A stretch of 64,000 bases of DNA from a candidate division FCPU426 bacterium (lineage in GTDB: Bacteria > Oederibacteriota > JAAXVQ01 > JAUVAV01), in NCBI GenBank assembly GCA_030591525.1, contig JAUVAV010000015.1, positions 1 through 64,000 on the forward strand, in the 5' to 3' direction. A model generated the notes under the pieces. The model saw nothing but the letters and a program-made list of their open reading frames with translations. It ran no database searches and was not told where the DNA came from. Within the stretch, counting starts at the first letter, position 1. Each line of letters starts with the position of its first letter. Position numbers and translations under genes: made by a program. Below, one piece after another: positions 25,871 to 33,814 of the stretch.

Positions 25871-26662
25871 ATGTCCCCTAAAACCAAAAACACATCGCTT
25901 CAGGAACGTGTAGCTCCAGCGGCGGCTGCGCCTGGAGTTTCCGGTATCGCGAAAAGCTGGAAACGCATTGCTATGCTTGCGAAAAAAGAACTCTACTCCT
26001 ATTTTTTTTCACCCATTGCTTACGTGGTTATGGTGATTTATCTGGTATTCGCGGGATGGTTTTTCTTCTCGCGCTTTTTCCTGTTCGGGCAGGTGGAACT
26101 ACGAACTTATTTTGTTACCGCGCCCTTGCTGCTGATGTTTCTGGCTCCGGCAATCACCATGCGCCTGCTGTCCGAGGAGATCAATACCGGTTCTTATGAA
26201 ATGCTTATGACCCTGCCCCTTACCCAGACGCAGATGCTGCTGGGTAAGCTGCTGGCCGCCTTGGCGTTTCTCGCGATTACGATTGGCATAACGCTAAGTT
26301 ATCCTTTAACGCTTTCCACCTTCGGCCCCATGGACTGGGGACCAATAATCGGAGGATACCTGGGCTTGTTGGTGTTGGGAGGCGCTTACTTAAGTATAGG
26401 CTTGTTTACTTCCGCGCTGACCCGCAATCAAATTGTGGCTTTTATTTTAGGTTTTGCCATCTGCTTTATCTTGTTTCTGGTGGACAAAAGCCTGATGTTT
26501 ATTCCCGGGCCCCTGGTAGGAATTTTTGAATATTTGGGAGTGGAATACCATTTCCAGAATTTTACCCGCGGGGTTATAGATACTAAAGACCTGGTTTATT
26601 TCGGGTCAATTATAACGGCCGCGTTTGCCGGCACACGGATTGTACTGGAAAGGAGGAAGTAA
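25871..26662 (+). CDS. ABC-2 type permease, GldF-like
   Basis: 263 residues, six predicted membrane helices. A cytoplasmic N-terminus of about 45 residues precedes KKELYSYFFSPIAYVVMVIYLVF, the usual opening of GldF/NosY-like permeases. RLLSEEINTGSYEMLMTLPL is the coupling region typical of this group. AGGAGG in its final codons serves the next gene. It would form the membrane channel with the ATPase at 24877. Confidence 0.9.
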   Translation: MSPKTKNTSLQERVAPAAAAPGVSGIAKSWKRIAMLAKKELYSYFFSPIAYVVMVIYLVFAGWFFFSRFFLFGQVELRTYFVTAPLLLMFLAPAITMRLLSEEINTGSYEMLMTLPLTQTQMLLGKLLAALAFLAITIGITLSYPLTLSTFGPMDWGPIIGGYLGLLVLGGAYLSIGLFTSALTRNQIVAFILGFAICFILFLVDKSLMFIPGPLVGIFEYLGVEYHFQNFTRGVIDTKDLVYFGSIITAAFAGTRIVLERRK

Positions 26663-26666
26663 TCAA

Positions 26667-28280
26667 GTGAAACCTGAAGAACGGATACGCCAGGAAATTA
26701 CCTGGTTCGTGGTTTTAGTCGGTATTCTGGTATTAGTGAATCTGGTCTCAGTCCGGACTTTCTTCCGGCTGGACCTGACTAAAAGTAAAACCTATTCACT
26801 CTCGAAAATTTCGAAAAAATATATGCGTGAGCTTAAGGATCCCTTAACCGTCAAGGCTTTCTTTACCAAGAACCTGCCGCCGCCCTACAATGCCAATGCC
26901 CGTTACTTGCGCGATTTATTGCAAGACTACCGGGTCTATGCCAAGGGAAAATTCAACTATCAATTTATAGATCCGGCTGGTGACCCCTCAATCGCCAAGG
27001 AAGCCCGCAGCCTGGGAGTTTATCAAATTCAATTAACCGCTATTGCCAAGGATAAATTCGAGCAGCAAAGCGGGTATATGGGCATCGCTTTGATATACCA
27101 GGGCCGGAAAGAAGTGATTCCCTTGATTCAGGATATCACCGGCCTGGAGTACCAAATTACGAGCACAATCAAAAAATTGCTCCAGACCGGAACTAAGGTG
27201 GTGGGCATTACCCAGGGACACGGCGAACCCGTGCTTCAGGAAGACCTCGAAAATATCCGCCAATTGCTTGCCGAGAATTATGAGATAGTGCCGGTTGATC
27301 TATCCAGCGGCGGAATACCGGAAAAGGTGGATGCTCTGATAGTGGCCGGACCGACCGAGACCCTGCCTGAGGAAAAATTATACCTTTTAGACCAGTTTTT
27401 GCGGGCCGGTAAAAATCTGGCAGTACTGATACGTATGGTAAAGGCCGATGCCAAGCAAAGCATGCAGGGCCGGCTGGTGATTTCCGATCTGACCCGCCTG
27501 CTTTCCACCTGGGGGGTTAAACTCCGGCCCAACCTGGTATACGATTCCCAATGCCAGCGGATATCCGTGGCACAGCGCGGTCCCGGATTTATTATGCAAA
27601 ACATCGTACCTTATCCGCCATTTCCCTTGGTAACCGAAATTGACCGGAAGCATCTGATCAATAAAAATATTGAATCCCTCACGCTGCCCTTTGTAAGTTC
27701 TTTAGACCTGGATGAGGGAATCCTGAAAAAGCATGCCTTGCAAGGGACCATACTGGCCAAGAGTTCAACCAAGGCCTGGAGCCAGCAGCAGTACTTTATG
27801 CTTTCGCCTCAATTCATCAGGCCTCCCCAGCCGGACCAGTTAAAGCAGTTTAACTTGATAGGGGCTGTCACCGGCGCTTTCCCCAGCGTTTTTTCCGCCG
27901 AAACGGTTCCGGAAGTATCACCGGAGAGCGAAAAGCTGCCGCCCTTCCTGGATAAAAGCCAACCCGCCCGGTTGCTGGTGGTCGGTGGCGTGGATTTCAT
28001 CACAAATGATTTTATTTCTACCCGCCGCGGTGGTCAGGGACAACTTTCTCTGTTTGTTCAGAACATGGTGGATTGGGTGGCCCAGGATGCGGCGTTAATT
28101 GAGATTCGAAGTAAAGACAGCCGGCCGGCTCCCTTAACTAATATAAGCGAGGCGCATCGCCGGTCAGTAAAATATTTCAACCTGGTCGGACTGCCCATAC
28201 TGGTAATTTTGGTCGGTTTGGGGCTTTGGCGGCGGATGGAAACCCGGCGACTGCAGATAGCCGCCAAGTACAGAGCTTAG
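26667..28280 (+). CDS. GldG-like ABC auxiliary protein (substrate-binding-like domain)
   Basis: 537 residues. An N-terminal membrane helix (ITWFVVLVGILVLVNLVSVRTFF), a large periplasmic region with the ABC_transp_aux fold (RLDLTKSKTYSLSKIS, VKAFFTKNLPPPYN, RYLRDLLQDYR, ITGLEYQITSTIKKLL, GHGEP) and a C-terminal helix (VGLPILVILVGLGLW). GTG 26667 is chosen because AGGAGGAAG precedes it; an upstream in-frame ATG lies inside the permease gene. It works with the permease and ATPase. Confidence 0.9.
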   Translation: MKPEERIRQEITWFVVLVGILVLVNLVSVRTFFRLDLTKSKTYSLSKISKKYMRELKDPLTVKAFFTKNLPPPYNANARYLRDLLQDYRVYAKGKFNYQFIDPAGDPSIAKEARSLGVYQIQLTAIAKDKFEQQSGYMGIALIYQGRKEVIPLIQDITGLEYQITSTIKKLLQTGTKVVGITQGHGEPVLQEDLENIRQLLAENYEIVPVDLSSGGIPEKVDALIVAGPTETLPEEKLYLLDQFLRAGKNLAVLIRMVKADAKQSMQGRLVISDLTRLLSTWGVKLRPNLVYDSQCQRISVAQRGPGFIMQNIVPYPPFPLVTEIDRKHLINKNIESLTLPFVSSLDLDEGILKKHALQGTILAKSSTKAWSQQQYFMLSPQFIRPPQPDQLKQFNLIGAVTGAFPSVFSAETVPEVSPESEKLPPFLDKSQPARLLVVGGVDFITNDFISTRRGGQGQLSLFVQNMVDWVAQDAALIEIRSKDSRPAPLTNISEAHRRSVKYFNLVGLPILVILVGLGLWRRMETRRLQIAAKYRA

Positions 28281-28299
28281 TTAAAGAAGGAGGAAGCAA

Positions 28300-29268
28300 G
28301 TGAAGCAGCGCAAGCTAATTATCACTTTGACTATTTTCGGGATTTTATTGATTTACGTACTTATTACCCAGACCGGGAATAAGGATTTTAATACTTTGAA
28401 TTTACCGGTATTGCCGGCCATAGTTACCGAGGAAATAGAGAAGATCGAAATAGCGCTGCCGTCCGCTGACCGCTTGGGGTTTGAAAAAAAAGAGTCCGGC
28501 TGGCAGATCGTGGCACCTTTTGAATTTCCCGCGGACAACAATAAGCTGAAGGCGCTCCAAACCATGCTGGAAGAATTGCGGCTTACGGATATGATTACCG
28601 AGCGCACGAACCAGGATGCTGATTATAGTTTAACCACCTCCACCGCGATTGGTGTGATGGTCACCGGAAGCAAGAATCAGAAGCTGGCCTTAAGCGTAGG
28701 AAGTGCCAATACCAGCGCAACGCACACTTTTATCCGCCGGCCGGGTGATTTTAAAGTGTACCAGGTCTTGGGTGATATTACCCAGCAGTTAAAACGTCCG
28801 GCCCGGGAATGGCGAAGCTTGCAGGTTTATGATTTTTCCACGGATCAGGTCCGGAGTGTGACAATTTCCCAAAAGGGAAAGCAACCGGTAATCTTCTCGA
28901 AAACCGAGGAAAGCCGGGCCCAGATCGTAAAAGACAGTCCTCAGAGCGTAACCCCTGCGGTTTTGCCGGCGCGTATTATCTGGAAAGCCGAAGGCCGGAC
29001 CGAGCCGCTGGGAGATTCCAAGGTTAATCAATTTTTAAATACGTTTACCCGTCTCACCGCGGCCAAAATATCAGACCTGAAAGACTGGACAGGAAAACCT
29101 CTGGCCAGTGTACAGGTGAAAACTCTGGACACCAAGTATGTCCTGGAATTCCTGGAATTTCAGAAAAAGGATAAACAATATTTAATACGGCGCTCCGGGG
29201 AGAGCGTTATTTACGAGATACCGGAATACCAGGGCAAGAATCTGTTAAAAGAGCTGAAAGATTTTTAA
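28300..29268 (+). CDS. DUF4340 periplasmic protein of the ABC cluster
   Basis: 322 residues with one N-terminal membrane helix (LIITLTIFGILLIYVLI) and two related DUF4340 domains; EKKESGWQIVAPFEFPADNNKLKALQTMLEEL and PREWRSLQVYDFSTDQVRSV are typical. It is always seen beside GldG-like genes, probably as a periplasmic component of the exporter. GTG 28300 follows AAGGAGGAAGC. Last gene of the operon. Confidence 0.87.
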   Translation: MKQRKLIITLTIFGILLIYVLITQTGNKDFNTLNLPVLPAIVTEEIEKIEIALPSADRLGFEKKESGWQIVAPFEFPADNNKLKALQTMLEELRLTDMITERTNQDADYSLTTSTAIGVMVTGSKNQKLALSVGSANTSATHTFIRRPGDFKVYQVLGDITQQLKRPAREWRSLQVYDFSTDQVRSVTISQKGKQPVIFSKTEESRAQIVKDSPQSVTPAVLPARIIWKAEGRTEPLGDSKVNQFLNTFTRLTAAKISDLKDWTGKPLASVQVKTLDTKYVLEFLEFQKKDKQYLIRRSGESVIYEIPEYQGKNLLKELKDF

Positions 29269-29511
29269 TACGTCACCGAATAAATAATGCCTTTCTACAT
29301 CTTCTTCGCCCTTCAGAGCGGAGTAATTTAACGCCGTCTTGCCCAATGCCCCGGAACCCAAACCCAGCGGTGCGGCCGGGCTCTCCAGAAGCAATTATAA
29401 GTTTCAAAAAAAATAAAATAAAATAAAACTGGACATTCAAGTCAACCTTGTTTATGATTCTCCCACCTTGAAAAAACATATCTCTATGCTTAAATCTCGC
29501 AAATAAAAACC

Positions 29512-29542
29512 TTGACGATGTCTACCATATATAGTGTATAAT
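29512..29542 (+). promoter_or_regulatory. Candidate nrdD promoter
   Basis: TTGACG (29512-29517), 19-base spacer, TATAAT (29537-29542). The spacer is two bases longer than ideal. The first NrdR-like box fills the spacer and touches the -10. Confidence 0.5.
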
Positions 29543-29567
29543 AACTAAATCAAACAAGATATTGTGA
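29522..29567 (+). promoter_or_regulatory. Two tandem NrdR-like boxes
   Basis: Box 1 CTACCATATATAGTGT (29522-29537) and box 2 AAACAAGATATTGTGA (29552-29567) each match about 13 of 16 positions of the NrdR consensus ACACWATATATWGTGT. They are 30 bases apart start to start, about three helical turns, close to the spacing known for NrdR pairs. They overlap the -10 of the nrdD promoter, as expected for a repressor of ribonucleotide reductase genes. Confidence 0.6.
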
Positions 29568-29637
29568 TTATTTAAAAAATATAACACTCTTTACTTTACG
29601 CAAGACAGCATTTTTTCCAGAAAAGGAGAGTTTTTCC

Positions 29638-31776
29638 TTGGCAGAAAAAATGGAACCAAAATCATTAAGGGGCAATAAACCAATGGAAAAAAAAGCGATT
29701 AACCAGATAAGAAAGCGTGATGGACGTATGGTGCCCTTTGATGAACAGAAAATCGTGGATGCGGTCTATCGGGCCATGGCCGCTACCGGGCAACATGATC
29801 TGGCGCAGGCTCAAAAACTGGCACACCGGGTCCACAATATCCTGCGGGCGGTATATAAACCCGGCCAGGTTCCCACCGTAGAGAATGTGCAGGATGTAGT
29901 TGAGACGGCCTTGATGGATGAAGGTTCCCAAGAGGTGGCTAAACAATATATCCTCTACCGGGCGCAGCATTCCAAACTCCGCCAGACGAGGGAGCTCTTT
30001 TCATCGGCGAATGAAATAATTGACAATTATCTGGGAAAGAACGATTGGCGGATAAAAGAAAACTCCAATATGAGCTACTCCCTTCAGGGACTTAATAATC
30101 ATATAACCGCTATCTTGGTTTCACAGTATTGGCTGGAAGAGGTTTACACCGCGCACATTCGCAATGCCCATCTAAATGGTGATTTGCATATTCACGATTT
30201 GGGTTCGCTCTCAGTATATTGCTGCGGCTGGGATTTAAAGGATTTGCTGCTGCAGGGGCTCCAGGGTGCTTATGGAAAAACCGAGAGCCGGCCGGCCAAG
30301 CACTTCCGGACAGCCCTGGGACAGGTTTGTAATTTCTTTTTTACTCTCCAGGGAGAGGCGGCCGGGGCACAGGCTTTCTCTAATTTTGATACTTATCTGG
30401 CGCCTTTGATTGCGTACGACCGGCTTACTTACCGGGAGGTGGTACAATGCATGCAGGAATTTATTTTCAATGTTAATGTGCCTACGCGGGTCGGTTTCCA
30501 AACGCCTTTTACCAATATTACCCTGGACTTGCAGGTTCCGGACAATATCAGGAATGAACCGGTGGTAGTAGGCGGGGAACTGCAGAGCCGGACTTACGGG
30601 GAATTCCAGGCCGAGATGGATATGCTGAATCGGGCTTTTTGCGAGGTTATGATGAAAGGGGATGCGCATGGCCGGATTTTCACTTTTCCGATTCCCACTT
30701 ATAATTTAACCAAGGATTTCGATTGGGATGCGCCGATTGTGCGGGAAGTTTTTACCATGACGGCTAAATACGGCATACCTTATTTCGCCAACTTTATCAA
30801 TAGTGATATGGATCCGGAAGATGCCCGCTCTATGTGTTGCCGGCTTCGGCTGGATAACCGGGAATTACGCAAACGCGGAGGGGGCTTATTCGGAGCCAAT
30901 CCGCTCACCGGCAGTTTGGGTGTAGTTACCCTCAACCTGCCGCGGGCGGCCTATCTTTCAACCTCGGAAGAGGAATTCCAGACGAGAATTTTGAATTTGA
31001 TGGATACGGCCCGCGAGAGCTTGCAGATCAAGCGAAAAATTTTAGAACGCTATACGGAAAAAAATCTTTATCCTTATTCCAAATTCTACCTGGGAGCGGT
31101 CAAACAGCGGTCCGGACAATATTGGACTAACCATTTTTCCACCATCGGCCTGAACGGCATGCATGAAGCGGCCTTGAACCTCATAGGTCAAGACATTGCA
31201 ACTTCAGAAGGCCGGAATTTGGCGATTCGTACCTTGGAAACCATGCGCCGCCGCCTTCAGGAATACCAGGAGGAGGACGGAGAACTTTATAACCTGGAAG
31301 CTACGCCCGGGGAGGGGACAGCTTATCGTTTTGCCCGTGCGGACCGGCGGGAATTTCCGGATATTATTGCCTCCGGCCAGGAAGAGCCTTATTATACCAA
31401 TTCCACGCAGCTGGCAGTAGATAGCACCCTGGATGTCTTTGAAGCCCTGGAACATCAGGATGAACTTCAGAGTCTTTATACCGGCGGTACGGTTTTTCAT
31501 ATTTTCCTGGGTGAAAGTCTGGATAATTATCAATCGTGCAGCGCTCTGGTTCGCCGGGTGGCGGAGCAATATCGTTTGCCTTACTTTACCATTACACCGA
31601 CGTTTTCTATTTGTCCGGTGCACGGATATATTCGCGGCGAGCATTACGAGTGTCCCTATGCCAAGGAAGAATTATCCCCGGATATCCCGGAGCGAGTAAA
31701 CTTCCCGCCGCCGGAAAAAGTAATGGAACCAAAAGATCACTTGGCGGTCCCTCGGGAGCTCGCTAAAAAGGAGTGA
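29638..31776 (+). CDS. nrdD: Class III anaerobic ribonucleotide reductase, large part lacking the glycyl-radical domain
   Basis: 712 residues. An N-terminal ATP-cone (KRDGRMVPFDEQKIVDAVYRAM, about residues 20-110) gives allosteric control, followed by the catalytic barrel (NPLTGSLGVVTLNLPR, YSKFYLGAVKQRSGQYW). The C-terminus keeps part of the zinc knuckle (SICPVHGYI and ECPYA) but then diverges for about 45 residues and stops at TGA 31774-31776 with no glycyl-radical motif. That motif is on the next small ORF in the same frame. TTG 29638 is the start, after AAAAGGAGAG. Confidence 0.93.
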   Translation: MAEKMEPKSLRGNKPMEKKAINQIRKRDGRMVPFDEQKIVDAVYRAMAATGQHDLAQAQKLAHRVHNILRAVYKPGQVPTVENVQDVVETALMDEGSQEVAKQYILYRAQHSKLRQTRELFSSANEIIDNYLGKNDWRIKENSNMSYSLQGLNNHITAILVSQYWLEEVYTAHIRNAHLNGDLHIHDLGSLSVYCCGWDLKDLLLQGLQGAYGKTESRPAKHFRTALGQVCNFFFTLQGEAAGAQAFSNFDTYLAPLIAYDRLTYREVVQCMQEFIFNVNVPTRVGFQTPFTNITLDLQVPDNIRNEPVVVGGELQSRTYGEFQAEMDMLNRAFCEVMMKGDAHGRIFTFPIPTYNLTKDFDWDAPIVREVFTMTAKYGIPYFANFINSDMDPEDARSMCCRLRLDNRELRKRGGGLFGANPLTGSLGVVTLNLPRAAYLSTSEEEFQTRILNLMDTARESLQIKRKILERYTEKNLYPYSKFYLGAVKQRSGQYWTNHFSTIGLNGMHEAALNLIGQDIATSEGRNLAIRTLETMRRRLQEYQEEDGELYNLEATPGEGTAYRFARADRREFPDIIASGQEEPYYTNSTQLAVDSTLDVFEALEHQDELQSLYTGGTVFHIFLGESLDNYQSCSALVRRVAEQYRLPYFTITPTFSICPVHGYIRGEHYECPYAKEELSPDIPERVNFPPPEKVMEPKDHLAVPRELAKKE

Positions 31777-31782
31777 ATATTT

Positions 31783-31932
31783 ATGTCTAAAAAGTGTATG
31801 GAAAAGACCGAGGTTTATTCCCGCGTAGTGGGGTATTTTCGTCCGGTGCAGCAATGGAATAAAGGTAAGCAGGAGGAATTTAAGGACCGCCGGGAATTCG
31901 AACTAAAGAAAAAGGAAAAGCCGGTAGAATGA
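31783..31932 (+). CDS. NrdD glycyl-radical domain on a separate small ORF
   Basis: 49 residues. TEVYSRVVGYFRPVQQWNKG is the conserved C-terminal glycyl-radical loop of class III reductases, where the Gly of VVGYF would carry the radical. Cys5 just before it fits the missing zinc-knuckle Cys. The ORF is in the same frame as nrdD, separated by TGA and two codons, and has its own AGGAG (31770-31773 region) nine bases before ATG. Its stop overlaps the nrdG start as ATGA. The enzyme would need both polypeptides. Confidence 0.88.
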   Translation: MSKKCMEKTEVYSRVVGYFRPVQQWNKGKQEEFKDRREFELKKKEKPVE

Positions 31933-32639
31933 ATATTGTCCAGGGGATAAAAGGTTTTTTAGGGATATCTCTGATTGATTATCCCGGTAAGGTGGCAGCC
32001 GTGATTTTTTTAAGCGGCTGTAATCTGCGTTGCCCTTATTGTCACAACAGTGCGTTGCTTGATTCCGGGCATGAGCTGGAGGATTTGCAGCTGGAGGAGT
32101 TAGTGGAAGCCTTGAAGCGGCGCGCTAAGCTTTTGGACGGGATAGTAGTGACCGGCGGCGAACCCACGGTTCATCCCCAGCTTTTTCAGCTTCTCCGGAG
32201 CCTGAAAAGCACCGGTTTATCCGTTAAACTGGACACCAATGGTATGCGGTCCGATATCCTGGCAGCCGCGGCAGGTGAAGGCCTGGTGGACTATATGGCA
32301 GTGGATATCAAACTGGCCCCGGAGCGTTATTCGCAGGAATTGCAGGCGCCGGCGGATGCCGCCCATCGGCTGGGGGCTACGGTGGACTGGTTGCGAGCCA
32401 GCGAGCTTGATTATGAATTCCGTACGACCTGTGTTCCCGGGCTGGTCAGGGAAAGGGATATCGAGATAATATCGCGAATGATCTCAGGAGCTTCGGCATA
32501 TTACCTTCAGCAGTATGTGCCCCTTCATGTCCCGGATTCCTCATTGGCCCAACGTCCGCCCTATTCCCCGGAGGTGCTGGAACGTTTTATGGAAATTGCC
32601 AGACCGCATGTTAAGGAGGTCGGACTGCGTAATCTCTAG
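31929..32639 (+). CDS. nrdG: Anaerobic ribonucleotide reductase activating protein (radical SAM)
   Basis: 236 residues. The CxxxCxxC cluster motif is CNLRCPYC near residue 32, and VVTGGEPT is the SAM-binding GGE motif. The length and sequence fit the NrdG2-type activases rather than the short E. coli form. It would generate the glycyl radical on the preceding small protein. It overlaps that ORF by four bases, so the three genes form one translationally coupled unit. Confidence 0.92.
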   Translation: MNIVQGIKGFLGISLIDYPGKVAAVIFLSGCNLRCPYCHNSALLDSGHELEDLQLEELVEALKRRAKLLDGIVVTGGEPTVHPQLFQLLRSLKSTGLSVKLDTNGMRSDILAAAAGEGLVDYMAVDIKLAPERYSQELQAPADAAHRLGATVDWLRASELDYEFRTTCVPGLVRERDIEIISRMISGASAYYLQQYVPLHVPDSSLAQRPPYSPEVLERFMEIARPHVKEVGLRNL

Positions 32640-32712
32640 TAATAATGCGGAAGCTTTGAGTCTAGCCAAACCAACGATATCTTGATATTCCGATTCCTAA
32701 AGGAGGCACGAC

Positions 32713-33105
32713 ATGACAAAGCTTGAAGAAAAACGTTATAGTAAACGCATTCAGCCGCTTACTCGGAAGCATGCCCAATTATATTCTCAGCACGGCATTG
32801 TTCATTACGCGCATTTTGCTGAAGTGGTAAACCTTTCGGAAGGTGGAATTTGCGTAAAGTCGGGCCGGGAGTTCTCGCCGGGTGAGCAGTTGCATGTATT
32901 TCTTTCCCAGCAAGAAAGGGACCGGTCTTTTAAAGCTGAAGGAAAAATTATCTGGAAGCAGACGGTCGGAAAATATGCTTTTCAATTCGGGGTTAAGTTT
33001 ATAAGCGACCCCAGAAAGAAACAAATTATGCAGGAAAAACTGAAAGACCTCATGGCTGTCTATAACGCCCGTTCCACCATATTGTCCCGGTTGTTTGATA
33101 AATAA
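32713..33105 (+). CDS. PilZ domain protein
   Basis: 130 residues, single PilZ domain. RYSKR (RxxxR) near residue 8 and NLSEGGI (NxSxxG) near residue 40 are the cyclic-di-GMP motifs. The C-terminal helix is followed by a basic tail. AAAGGAGGCACGAC precedes the ATG. It is the second PilZ protein of the window; the TerB-like gene starts about ten bases after its stop. Confidence 0.87.
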   Translation: MTKLEEKRYSKRIQPLTRKHAQLYSQHGIVHYAHFAEVVNLSEGGICVKSGREFSPGEQLHVFLSQQERDRSFKAEGKIIWKQTVGKYAFQFGVKFISDPRKKQIMQEKLKDLMAVYNARSTILSRLFDK

Positions 33106-33115
33106 AACCACGACT

Positions 33116-33571
33116 ATGGGAATACTGGATCATTTGAGCGCGTTAGTGAGCCGGGGCGAGAGTAAACCTAAGCCGGGCTTAACCTACCGGGTAGTCTTGG
33201 GAGCCCTGCTTTCCCTGGTGGCTAAGGCTGACGGAAATATAACCGAGAAGGAAAAGCAAGCCAAACGGGAAATCCTGGCCCGCTACCACTATTCCGATCC
33301 GCAGGAGCAGGACGAGATTCTTGAGGCTTCCCGCCGGGCGATTGAGGAAAGGCTGGATTGGCAGGGATTTACCCGGGAAGTAAATCAGCAGTGTGAATAT
33401 TCCGAACGGCTAAGACTCCTGCGCGAACTCTACGCCGTGGCGTGGGCTGATCATGAGCTGAGCCATTCTGAGCAGGAAACCATCCGGAAAATATCCAATC
33501 TTCTCTGGATAGACCACCAGGATTTTATCAAGGCTAAATTAGAAACCAAACCGTCTGCGGAGAAGAAATAA
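33116..33571 (+). CDS. TerB-like (DjlA N-terminal type) protein
   Basis: 151 residues, all helical. ALLSLVAKADGNITEKEKQAKREIL and AVAWADHELSHSEQETIRKISNLL are the two acidic half-repeats of the TerB fold (xxADGxxxxxE). TerB-like domains bind metal and occur in many contexts; a tellurite role should not be assumed. No good ribosome-binding site is seen at ATG 33116 or at the in-frame TTG 33095, which overlaps the PilZ gene. Confidence 0.75.
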   Translation: MGILDHLSALVSRGESKPKPGLTYRVVLGALLSLVAKADGNITEKEKQAKREILARYHYSDPQEQDEILEASRRAIEERLDWQGFTREVNQQCEYSERLRLLRELYAVAWADHELSHSEQETIRKISNLLWIDHQDFIKAKLETKPSAEKK

Positions 33572-33622
33572 ATACCTTTCTGACTTAATCCCGGATTTTA
33601 TCACAAGATTAGGAGAATCCCG

Positions 33623-33760
33623 AATGGCACTAACTTAAGATGTTTTAATATGACCTCTGTATAAAATTTCATTATTTTGCATGTAACCCTGTATTATGTA
33701 GGGGCACGGCGCGCCGTGCCCCTACTTGAACGCCGAAAAGATGCCTAAGTTAGTGCCATT
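33623..33760. repeat. Family F inverted-repeat element with palindromic core
   Basis: A perfect 15-bp terminal inverted repeat, AATGGCACTAACTTA (33623-33637) and TAAGTTAGTGCCATT (33746-33760). Inside, at 33698-33725, is the 28-bp palindrome with arms GTAGGGGC/GCCCCTAC and centre ACGGCGCGCCGT. The rest is AT-rich and has no ORF. Confidence 0.7.
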
Positions 33761-33814
33761 AATTATAAAACTATGATGGAACAGTAGCGCTGTTCGGCAG
33801 AAAAGCCGGTTAGG

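Larger units (their letters stand above)
29269..29637. other. Upstream region of nrdD
   Basis: 369 bp without a gene. A worn CTCCGCCC-type repeat lies at 29306-29331, followed by an A-rich stretch. The right third carries the nrdD promoter and two NrdR-like boxes, listed separately. The stretch between the -10 and the start codon is about 95 bases, AT-rich, and shows nothing else. Confidence 0.5.

Noticed and set aside
24877-29268. Gld-type ABC genes as evidence of gliding motility
   Set aside because: GldA/F/G-like exporters with DUF4340 proteins are widespread in non-gliding bacteria; no motility gene is nearby.
31774-31776. In-frame TGA in nrdD as a selenocysteine codon
   Set aside because: The position does not match a known catalytic Cys, no selenocysteine hairpin is apparent, and a ribosome-binding site and ATG follow directly, which fits a restart.
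33116-33571. TerB-like protein as a tellurite-resistance determinant
   Set aside because: The fold is used in many contexts and no other ter genes are present.
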